The notes under the pieces were generated by a model that was not told the DNA's origin, searched no databases, and worked only from the letters and a program-made list of their open reading frames with translations. Shown piece after piece: positions 57,048 through 64,000 of a stretch of 64,000 bases of DNA. Every line of letters begins with the position of its first letter. Within the stretch, counting starts at the first letter, position 1. The stretch lies in assembly GCF_018861865.1 (NCBI RefSeq), contig NZ_JAHLDV010000001.1:1-64000 (forward strand), in the 5' to 3' direction. The translations under genes and the position numbers were made by a program. This DNA comes from Clostridium frigoris (GTDB lineage: Bacteria > Bacillota > Clostridia > Clostridiales > Clostridiaceae).

Positions 57048-58691
57048 TTAAGCCATAAACATTTTTATATCGTCTTCAACTGTTCCTATTCCAGCTATTC
57101 CAAAATTTTTAACTAATACATTTACAACATTTGGAGATAAGAATGCAGGTAATGTTGGTCCTAAATGAATGTTTTTAACACCTAGGTGAAGTAATGCTAA
57201 TAACACTATTACAGCTTTTTGTTCATACCATGCAATATTGTATGTTATCGGCAATTCATTAATATCAGATAATCCAAATACTTCTTGAAGTTTCATTGCA
57301 ATAACCACTAATGAGTATGAATCATTACATTGTCCTGCATCTAAGACTCTAGGAATTCCAGCAATATCTCCAAGTTCCAATTTATTATATCTATATTTAG
57401 CACAACCTGCAGTTAAAATAACTGTATCTGTTGGTAATTCTTTAGCAAAATCCGTATAGTATTCACGGCCCTTCATTCTTCCATCACAACCAGCCATTAC
57501 AAAAAATCTTTTAATTGCTCCTGTTTTAACCGCTTCTACAACTTTATCAGCAAGCGCTATTACTTGATTATGAGCAAATCCTCCAACTATTTCTCCTCTT
57601 TCAATTTCAGTTGGTGCACTACATTTCTTTGCATGTGCAATTATTGCAGAGAAATCTTTTGCTGTTCCATTTTTTCCATCAGCTATATGGTTCATTCCGT
57701 CAAATCCAGATGCTCCAGTAGTATAGACTCTCTCTTTATAAGAATCTTTTGGAGGAGTAATACAGTTTGTTGTCATAAGTATTGGTCCATTAAAACTTTC
57801 AAATTCTGAATTTTGTTTCCACCATGCATTTCCGTAATTACCTACTAGGTGAGTATATTTTTTAAATGCTGGGTAATAGTTTGCTGGTAACATTTCACTA
57901 TGAGTATATACATCTACCCCTGTACCCTCTGTTTGTTTTAATAATTCTTCCATATCCTTTAAATCATGTCCACTAATTAATATTCCTGGGTTATTACGAA
58001 CTCCGATATTTACCTTTGTAATTTCCGGATTACCATAAGTCGTAGTATTAGCATTATCAAGTAATGCCATAGCGTCTACCCCATATTTACCACACTCAAG
58101 TGTTAATGCAACTAGTTCATCAACGGATATTGTATCATCAGTAGTTTGAGCTAAACCCTTTTGCATAAATGCATATAAGTCACTGTTTTCATATCCTAAG
58201 TTGAATGCATGATCAGCATAAGCCGCCATTCCTTTAATACCATAAGTTACAAGTTCTCTTAAAGATCTTATATCTTCATTTTCTGTTTTAAGGACTCCTA
58301 CCTCTATAGACTTAGCTTCATACTCTAAAGGCGTACCTATCCATGTTGCACATTCAGGTAAATTGGCATCTATTACTCCACCAGCATTTACAAGTTCAGT
58401 TTTAATTACCTCGCGTAATTCTAATGCCTTAGTTATTGCTTCTACAAATCTAGTTTTACTAAAATTGGCATTTGTTATAGTCATAAACAAACCGGTTACT
58501 ACAAATTTGTTTACTCCTTTATTTTCTACTCCGAGTTCCCTAGCTCTTGTGCTATAAATCGATATTCCTTTTAAAACATAGATTAATAAATCTTGCATAT
58601 TAGCTACATCATCTGTTTTACCACAAACCCCTTTTATCGTACAGCCTGTGCCCTTTGAAGCTTCTTGACATTGATAACAAAACATACCCAT
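57048..58691 (-). CDS. hcp: Hydroxylamine reductase (hybrid cluster protein)
   Basis: A 547-residue class I/II Hcp of anaerobes. The first cluster is bound by [20 protein letters not shown] (Cys5, Cys8, Cys17, Cys23). Ligands of the hybrid cluster are visible later: [44 protein letters not shown] and [10 protein letters not shown]. It reduces nitric oxide or hydroxylamine and protects against nitrosative stress. GGGGG precedes the ATG. It is a single-gene unit ending in a strong terminator. Confidence 0.96.
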   Translation of the reverse strand: MGMFCYQCQEASKGTGCTIKGVCGKTDDVANMQDLLIYVLKGISIYSTRARELGVENKGVNKFVVTGLFMTITNANFSKTRFVEAITKALELREVIKTELVNAGGVIDANLPECATWIGTPLEYEAKSIEVGVLKTENEDIRSLRELVTYGIKGMAAYADHAFNLGYENSDLYAFMQKGLAQTTDDTISVDELVALTLECGKYGVDAMALLDNANTTTYGNPEITKVNIGVRNNPGILISGHDLKDMEELLKQTEGTGVDVYTHSEMLPANYYPAFKKYTHLVGNYGNAWWKQNSEFESFNGPILMTTNCITPPKDSYKERVYTTGASGFDGMNHIADGKNGTAKDFSAIIAHAKKCSAPTEIERGEIVGGFAHNQVIALADKVVEAVKTGAIKRFFVMAGCDGRMKGREYYTDFAKELPTDTVILTAGCAKYRYNKLELGDIAGIPRVLDAGQCNDSYSLVVIAMKLQEVFGLSDINELPITYNIAWYEQKAVIVLLALLHLGVKNIHLGPTLPAFLSPNVVNVLVKNFGIAGIGTVEDDIKMFMA

Positions 58692-58916
58692 TATAAATTC
58701 CCCCTATTTTTTTGGATAGACAATAATTTTATATAATTATCTTCCATATATTAAAGTTTATTATTTTACTAACTAACTTCATCATAAATAATGTAACTGA
58801 CCCGATGAACTACCTTTATTATACTTTGGGATACATTAAAAGTCGGTAACAAATGTTACACTAATACAGTTTTATATATATTATTATTTTCTTCCATCAT
58901 TTTTTTGAATACCTTC

Positions 58917-58957
58917 ATTAATAGTATATTAATGATTAATAGTATATTATGGTATAA
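58917..58957 (+). promoter_or_regulatory. Promoter with tandem 15-base repeats
   Basis: ATTAATAGTATATTA occurs twice with a 3-base gap upstream of a TATAAT-type -10 (TGGTATAATAG). The repeats lie where a regulator of the ECF gene at 58989 would bind. No factor is known. Confidence 0.45.
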
Positions 58958-58988
58958 TAGCATGTAAAACAATTTAGGAGTGGATATT

Positions 58989-59525
58989 ATGAAACATAGA
59001 ACTGTTAATGATTTAATAAAATCAAGCCTTTTTCTTGCGCTTGCTATAGTATTTCAAGTAGTTGGAAAAAGCTTTCCAGGGATAAGCCAATTATTTGTTG
59101 GTCCAGCCGTTAATGCTATTCTTATACTTACAGCTGTTATTTGTGGCGGTACTTATGGGCTATTAATAGGTTTTTTGACACCCCTACTAGCCTTTCTAAC
59201 AGGTCAACTTGCTAGTGCTCTAGGACCTTTTATCCCCTTTATAATTGCTGGCAACATATTATTTGTACTTAGCTTTATAATTTTAAGTAAGAGAGGTAAA
59301 TACGGAAAATATTTAGGAATAATAATTGGAGCTTTTATAAAATACATCTTTCTATCTATTTCAGCATCAAAACTTATTCCCCTATTTGAACTAAATATTC
59401 CTACAAAAATAATTAACAAATTAGCAATCACTATGGGAATACCTCAGCTTATAACTGCACTTATTGGAGGATTTTTTGCATTAATTATAATTAGTCTTTT
59501 AAAGAAAAGAAAAGTTCTTATATAA
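58989..59525 (+). CDS. ECF transporter S-component-like protein
   Basis: A 178-residue integral membrane protein with five or six hydrophobic helices, typical of substrate-binding S components of energy-coupling factor transporters. Features are SLFLALAIVFQVVGKSFPG, FVGPAVNAILILTAVICGGT and the GLLIGFLTPLLAFLTGQLAS segment (in part). Cargo is unknown; vitamins or vitamin precursors are usual. The ATG at 58989 is used because AGGAG stands 9 bases upstream. No ECF ATPase is nearby. Confidence 0.78.
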   Translation: MKHRTVNDLIKSSLFLALAIVFQVVGKSFPGISQLFVGPAVNAILILTAVICGGTYGLLIGFLTPLLAFLTGQLASALGPFIPFIIAGNILFVLSFIILSKRGKYGKYLGIIIGAFIKYIFLSISASKLIPLFELNIPTKIINKLAITMGIPQLITALIGGFFALIIISLLKKRKVLI

Positions 59526-59677
59526 GTATTATAGCTTTGCAAAAAATATTTTCCTATATTTTTTTTATTTATATTATTTTATTTACATTTTTCTTAATCT
59601 ATTGATAAATTTTAGTATATCTTATATAATATATAGTATATATATAAGATTTTTAACTTTAAAGGAGGAAAAAAATT

Positions 59678-60100
59678 ATGATGTTTTCAAATTGGTTTAA
59701 AAACCACAAAAAAGAAATGCAAAGAAAGTCAAAAATAAGAACAGCGAAAAAGGTAGTTTTTGGTGCCGCAGCTGGAAGTCTTAGCGGTATAATCGGAGGT
59801 TTACTTTTTTCACCTAAAGCTGGTAAAGAAACTAGAAAAGATATTGCTGATTCATCAAAAGAACTTAAAAACAATATTAAGGAAAAAAGTATAGTACTTA
59901 AAGAAAACATTGACAATAAAGTCACTGATGCTAAAGACAGTTTAATTGATGCTAAAGCAAAAATTTCAGAATATTTAAATGAAAAAAAAGCATCAACTGA
60001 AAGTAAAGATTCAAACATAATTACTGAAACAAAAGATACTGCAATTGCTGAAAATTTATCTCCAAATGATGGACAAGATAACGTAACTGATAAAAAATAA
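59678..60100 (+). CDS. YtxH domain protein
   Basis: A 140-residue protein. The N-terminal glycine-rich membrane segment (KKVVFGAAAGSLSGIIGGLLF) and the conserved LFSPKAGKETRKDI motif define YtxH. The rest is a charged, helical, partly coiled-coil tail. The family is linked to general stress in Bacillus. AAAGGAGG precedes the ATG. It is followed after 9 bases by a second membrane protein gene in the same operon. Confidence 0.85.
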   Translation: MMFSNWFKNHKKEMQRKSKIRTAKKVVFGAAAGSLSGIIGGLLFSPKAGKETRKDIADSSKELKNNIKEKSIVLKENIDNKVTDAKDSLIDAKAKISEYLNEKKASTESKDSNIITETKDTAIAENLSPNDGQDNVTDKK

Positions 60101-60109
60101 GGAATAGTG

Positions 60110-60460
60110 ATGCTATTAATGTATATAAATTTTTTTAAATTAGGTCAAGGTTTATTAATTTTTCTTGGTATAATAATTATGATTATACTTATAGTAGGAT
60201 TATTAAAACTTATTAAAACTATAACAAGTGTAAATTCAATTATTAAAAAAAATGAAGATGATATTGAAGAGATAATATCTATACTCCCAAAAACATTTAA
60301 AAATTGGTTTGAAATAACTGATAATGTAAAAGATGTTACTGAAGTGGTAGTTGAAAAAACCGCCAGTGTACTTAAATCAACAGACTCTCTTCAAAAATAT
60401 TTAGTATACATAGTAGATATTTTAACTATTGTAAAAAATATATTTTCAAGTAAAAAGTAG
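60110..60460 (+). CDS. Small membrane protein after ytxH-like gene
   Basis: A 116-residue protein with one N-terminal membrane segment (GLLIFLGIIIMIILIVGLLKLI, given in part as LLIFLGIIIMIILIVGLLK) and a helical cytosolic tail. This is the layout of the DUF948-type proteins that often pair with YtxH proteins, but the match is not firm. The ATG at 60110 follows GGA at 6 bases; the GTG at 60107 is also possible. Confidence 0.6.
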   Translation: MLLMYINFFKLGQGLLIFLGIIIMIILIVGLLKLIKTITSVNSIIKKNEDDIEEIISILPKTFKNWFEITDNVKDVTEVVVEKTASVLKSTDSLQKYLVYIVDILTIVKNIFSSKK

Positions 60461-60480
60461 GGTAACTCCTGCTTTTTTTT
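60453..60480 (+). terminator. Terminator of the ytxH-like operon
   Basis: AGTAGG pairs with CCTGCT and a run of eight T residues follows. The stem overlaps the stop codon of the last gene. Confidence 0.7.
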
Positions 60481-60496
60481 AAATGGACGTTACAAA

Positions 60497-60541
60497 AATA
60501 AAGTATGTAATATAACCATTGGTTATATTACATACTTTATT
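60497..60541. terminator. Palindromic terminator at the end of rarA
   Basis: A perfect 22-bp inverted repeat, with arms AATAAAGTATGTAATATAAC plus CA and their complement, closes over a single base. T residues follow on both strands. It lies between convergent genes. Confidence 0.85.
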
Positions 60542-60542
60542 T

Positions 60543-61862
60543 TTATTTATCTTTTAACTTCATAAGTCGATCTTTAATTTTTTTCTCGTATCCATTTTCA
60601 GAAGCCTTATAATAACTCGTACTAAGTAACTCATCAGGCAAATACTGTTGCTTTACATAATTTCCTTCATAGGAGTGTGGGTACAAGTATCCTTCCCCTG
60701 CCCCCTGCTTCTTTGCGCCCTTATAATTTTGATCTCTTAAATAAGAAGGAATACTTCCTATATTTTTTTCTCCTATATCTTTAAGTGCATTATTAATTGC
60801 CATATAAGAAGCATTACTCTTTGGCGCAGATGCTACATAAATTGCAGCTTGCGAAAGTATTATTCTGGCTTCTGGCATTCCTACAAACTGAACTGCCTGC
60901 GCTGCATTGTTTGCCACAACCATAGCTATAGGATCTGCATTCCCCACATCCTCAGATGCGGCTATTACTATTCTTCTTGCAATAAATTTAGGATCCTCCC
61001 CTGCATATATCATTCTAGCAAGATAATGCACAGCAGCATCAGGGTCAGAGCCCCTCATACTTTTAATAAAAGCAGATATTACATCGTAATGTTCATCTCT
61101 ATTCTTATCGTATTGTATATGTTTCTTTTGCATACATTCCTCTGCAACCTCAAGTGTTATATTTATAACTCCATCAATATCTCTATCCGTTGTTAGTACC
61201 GATAGTTCAAGGGCATTAAGTGCACGCCTTGCATCCCCATTTGCCATGCTAGCAATATAATTTATAGCATCTTCTTTCAAACAAATATTAGTATTTCCAA
61301 AACCTGATACCTTATCAATAAGCGCCCTTGAAATAATACATTTAATATTCTCTTCATTTAATGGTTCTAGTTTAAACAACATAGACCTAGATATTAATGC
61401 ATTATTAACTTCATAGTATGGATTCTCTGTGGTTGCTCCAATTAAAATTAATGTACCCTTCTCAACGAATGGCAATAATGCATCCTGTTGGGCTTTATTA
61501 AATCTATGAATTTCATCTATAAATAATATTGTTTTAACATTGTACATTCCTAAATTATTCTTAGCCTGGGTTACCACTTCTCTTAATTCTTTTAGCCCAT
61601 CTGTTACTGCATTAAGTCTAACAAAATTAGATTTTGTAGAATTTGCAATAACTTTAGCTAAACTAGTTTTCCCAGTACCTGGTGGTCCATAAAGTAACAA
61701 AGAGGTTATTTTATCAGCTTTTATAGCTCTCCATAAAAGTTTTCCCTTTCCTAAAATATGCTCTTGACCCACATAATCTTCTAATTTACCAGGTTTTAAT
61801 CTCTCAGCAAGTGGTGCTTCTTTTAATAAGTTCTTTTCTGCTTGCAATTCAAACAAATCCAC
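60543..61862 (-). CDS. rarA: Replication-associated recombination protein RarA
   Basis: A 439-residue AAA+ ATPase. Walker A is GPPGTGKT at 59-66, Walker B is [15 protein letters not shown], and sensor 1 is [13 protein letters not shown]. The C-terminal helical tetramer domain includes [20 protein letters not shown] in part. It acts at stalled replication forks. The start is GTG with AAGGTGAT upstream. It is a single-gene unit. Confidence 0.94.
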   Translation of the reverse strand: MDLFELQAEKNLLKEAPLAERLKPGKLEDYVGQEHILGKGKLLWRAIKADKITSLLLYGPPGTGKTSLAKVIANSTKSNFVRLNAVTDGLKELREVVTQAKNNLGMYNVKTILFIDEIHRFNKAQQDALLPFVEKGTLILIGATTENPYYEVNNALISRSMLFKLEPLNEENIKCIISRALIDKVSGFGNTNICLKEDAINYIASMANGDARRALNALELSVLTTDRDIDGVINITLEVAEECMQKKHIQYDKNRDEHYDVISAFIKSMRGSDPDAAVHYLARMIYAGEDPKFIARRIVIAASEDVGNADPIAMVVANNAAQAVQFVGMPEARIILSQAAIYVASAPKSNASYMAINNALKDIGEKNIGSIPSYLRDQNYKGAKKQGAGEGYLYPHSYEGNYVKQQYLPDELLSTSYYKASENGYEKKIKDRLMKLKDK

Positions 61863-61920
61863 ATAATCACCTTCAAATTTTTCGTTTTGTTTACCTTAAG
61901 TCCCTATATCTTAACTGTCA

Positions 61921-63021
61921 TTAACTTAAAGATTTCTGTTTTATTTTTTCTGTCATCTCGTGTATTTTAACTATTCCAACTTCTCTTAGTTTTTTATTTT
62001 CATCTTCAATGCTCTTTGTTTCCTCTATACCCTGCATAATAGTATTCCAAGTTTTCTCTAGTGTTTCAATTTTTACGCTTGTTCCTCCTGCGAGTTTTGC
62101 TATATCCACACTTTGCATTCTTATATTTTCAGCATTTTTCATTAATAATTCATTAGTAGTCCTATCAAGTTCTGCTAATGAATCTGATACCAATCTTTGC
62201 TTTTTAAGTGCTATAGCTTGAATTATTCCATTTTTAAATACAGGGATAGTTATTATAAAAGCGGAGTGCACTTTTGATATCAACTTATAATTTCCCCTTT
62301 GAATCATTTTAATTTGAGGAGCCGTCTGTAGTGACACCATCTTAGCCATTTCCAAATCATATATCCTTTGTTTTAACATTTCAACAGTTTCTTTAGCATT
62401 TTGATAATTTATCACATTTATTTGTTCCCCACTTGCAGCTAGTGATTCAAGCCTCGGAATATCCTCGCTCTCATATTTTTGAGCGACCATATTACCAGCA
62501 GTGATGTATTTTTCTAATTCTCCATAATACTCAAAGTTTTGATTATACAGGTTTTCAAGTAATAAGTTAGCACTATTTATTTCCCTCTTATATATGCTAA
62601 GCTGAGTATAAATCTTGTCTATTTCTCCACCAATGGTTTTATATTTACCCATCATTTTATCAATTGCCTGACTTGGTTTACTAAATATCTTAGCAAAAAA
62701 TCCAGTTTTCTCTTCCTCAAAATCTTGTTTATCAAACTTTTTCATTATACTTGTAAGTTCCTTTATCATCACACCCGAATTTTCAATGCTATTTGTTTTT
62801 ATAGAGTTTAATATTTGATCGGCAAATTTAGATATTTGTAGCGCTGGTTCATTACCAAATTCTAATACAGCATTTGCATCTTTAATATTTATTTTAGATG
62901 CAATTTGGATCACTTCTGGTGAAGTTTTAAGCTGTTCCATTATACTTGTTGTTTTTTTCTCTATTATCTCATTTCCAATACTCTCATCATCTATTTTAAG
63001 TATTTGATCCTGTTTTTCCAT
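61921..63021 (-). CDS. telA: TelA-type toxic anion resistance protein
   Basis: A 366-residue mostly alpha-helical protein of the TelA/KlaA family. Features are MEQLKTSPEVIQIASKIN, FFAKIFSKPSQAIDKMMGKY and the coiled-coil region (ANLLLENLYNQNFEYYGELE). The conserved segment FIITIPVFKNGIIQAIALKK is typical. Members are linked to tellurite, colicin or lantibiotic tolerance, and often stand with Ter-type genes. GAGGAGTG precedes the ATG. It is 77 bases downstream of the YceG-family gene and likely in the same operon. Confidence 0.88.
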   Translation of the reverse strand: MEKQDQILKIDDESIGNEIIEKKTTSIMEQLKTSPEVIQIASKINIKDANAVLEFGNEPALQISKFADQILNSIKTNSIENSGVMIKELTSIMKKFDKQDFEEEKTGFFAKIFSKPSQAIDKMMGKYKTIGGEIDKIYTQLSIYKREINSANLLLENLYNQNFEYYGELEKYITAGNMVAQKYESEDIPRLESLAASGEQINVINYQNAKETVEMLKQRIYDLEMAKMVSLQTAPQIKMIQRGNYKLISKVHSAFIITIPVFKNGIIQAIALKKQRLVSDSLAELDRTTNELLMKNAENIRMQSVDIAKLAGGTSVKIETLEKTWNTIMQGIEETKSIEDENKKLREVGIVKIHEMTEKIKQKSLS

Positions 63022-63098
63022 AATTTCACTCCTCTTATATATTGGGACTTATTTTTGTTCCATCTGTCTTTCCAAAATTAGTTTTAGATATTAAACTA

Positions 63099-64000
63099 TT
63101 AACTACTAAATAAATTTTTAAAAAAACCTTTTTTCTTATCCACATTCTTTTTAAAGTTCAACTTAAAACTAACATTCTCAAGTCTATGAATATCATACTG
63201 CTCAGGGTCAATAAAGTTTTCTACGTCATTATATCCTGAAGGATTATATATAATAATATCTATTCCCAAAGAATCCATAAAAGAAAGCATTATACAATCT
63301 TCAAAAGATAAATTTCCATTTTGTTCATTATTATAAATCACAATCTTAGGAACCTCTTCTGGATAATCAAATGATTGCAAAAGTTCTAAAATTGCCTTAT
63401 CTAAATTTATTAAGACTGAAAAAATATCTACTTGTAAATCCCTTAAGTCTTCATGTTCAACATTTTTTATTATAGGATTAAGACACAACTCTTTAATTTT
63501 TTCTGCCATATCCCTCTGAAGTCCAGACCTAAGATCCTTATATTTCCACCAAGATGAATTAATCATTTCTGTAACATTAAATTTTGAAAAAGTATTATTA
63601 GGATATATTTGATCAAACTTTCCATATTCCAAATGTACAACATCCATTATAGGTAATTCATTATAGAATTTAGTAAATTTCTGAGTTATTACCCCATTAA
63701 TCTCTTTCCAATAAATATCTATATTTTCATGTACACCACAAATTTTAGAGAATATATTTGGTATAACTACAGTTGAACCTGTAACATTAAACCCTTCCCT
63801 TACGTTTGCTTTTTCCTTAATCCATATATATATTTCCTCATAAGTAGTATTCAGGGTTACTGCCTCCACATTATAATCTGCAAACTGCCAAGGCCTATAA
63901 AACCCAGAATCATCTGTATATAAAGTTTTATCAAGTTCTTCCTTAGCACTAAATGCAGTGGTCTTAATTCTATCCTCCATCATACTTGGGAAAGGTTTTA
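63099..64000 (-). CDS. YceG-family (Ter-associated) protein, cut by edge
   Basis: An open frame runs from the right window edge to the stop at 63099, giving at least 300 residues. There is no start signal near the first ATG (63983), and the frame stays open to base 64000, so the N-terminus lies outside. The sequence fits the YceG_bac type found in tellurium-resistance (Ter) stress gene clusters, with DDSGFYRPWQFADYN and FTKFYNELPIMDVVHLEYG. The C-terminus has a lysine-rich tail (KKNVDKKKGFFKNLF). The job of this family is not known. The downstream gene is telA. Confidence 0.8.
   Translation of the reverse strand, partial: KPFPSMMEDRIKTTAFSAKEELDKTLYTDDSGFYRPWQFADYNVEAVTLNTTYEEIYIWIKEKANVREGFNVTGSTVVIPNIFSKICGVHENIDIYWKEINGVITQKFTKFYNELPIMDVVHLEYGKFDQIYPNNTFSKFNVTEMINSSWWKYKDLRSGLQRDMAEKIKELCLNPIIKNVEHEDLRDLQVDIFSVLINLDKAILELLQSFDYPEEVPKIVIYNNEQNGNLSFEDCIMLSFMDSLGIDIIIYNPSGYNDVENFIDPEQYDIHRLENVSFKLNFKKNVDKKKGFFKNLFSS

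Overview
The window is AT-rich with tightly packed genes and fits a spore-forming, anaerobic Clostridium (Clostridium sensu stricto). The evidence is an alpha/beta-type spore SASP, a PdaB-type sporulation deacetylase, the acetylase route to diaminopimelate, a clostridial hybrid cluster protein, a very large 2-hydroxyacyl-CoA dehydratase activase, a valS T-box and a preQ1-I riboswitch ahead of queT. The species cannot be fixed from this sequence.

Layout. Bases 1-1.8 kb hold an IS110 transposase cut by the left edge, a YoeB toxin, and an antitoxin ORF that looks like an IS91-type transposase start fused to the toxin-binding end of YefM. From 1.9-2.4 kb there is a five-tRNA operon (Val-Asp-Phe-Gly-Cys) with two promoters and a strong terminator. 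From 2.6-9 kb come hslO, a methyltransferase, an SASP and the diaminopimelate genes dapA-dapB, a class I aminotransferase and dapH. From 9.3-14.6 kb lie an SSB-like protein, pdaB, small conserved genes, a YVTN propeller and folC. From 14.8-20.6 kb is a complete oligopeptide transporter (oppBCDF-oppA), followed by valS with its T-box and a CPA1 antiporter. From 27-38.3 kb are a lipoprotein and, 8.6 kb away, an ATPase-permease pair that could complete it. Between them sit an AAC(3)-family gene, a decayed response regulator, a HipA-like kinase with an overlapping partner, and a structured intergenic RNA candidate. From 38.4-63 kb are housekeeping genes: recX, an M16 peptidase, queT, a DEAD-box helicase, mgtC, birA, a CCA-adding enzyme, dinB, HPr-ptsI, hcp and rarA. 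At the right edge are telA and a truncated YceG-family gene of the Ter stress-response kind.

The most unusual feature is two families of dispersed, strongly palindromic intergenic elements. Family 1 (about 136 bp; at least 7 full or partial copies) repeatedly supplies the stop codon of the neighbouring gene. Family 2 (about 50-290 bp; 5 copies) has long terminal inverted repeats; four copies lie within a few bases of a stop codon and the fifth 46 bases away. Neither encodes a protein. Other candidates for follow-up are the structured RNA at 31.35-31.56 kb, the HipA-like two-gene unit, the chimeric YefM antitoxin, a hairpin that hides the ribosome binding site of an ABC ATPase gene, and several small genes with good ribosome binding sites (27, 51 and 58 codons).
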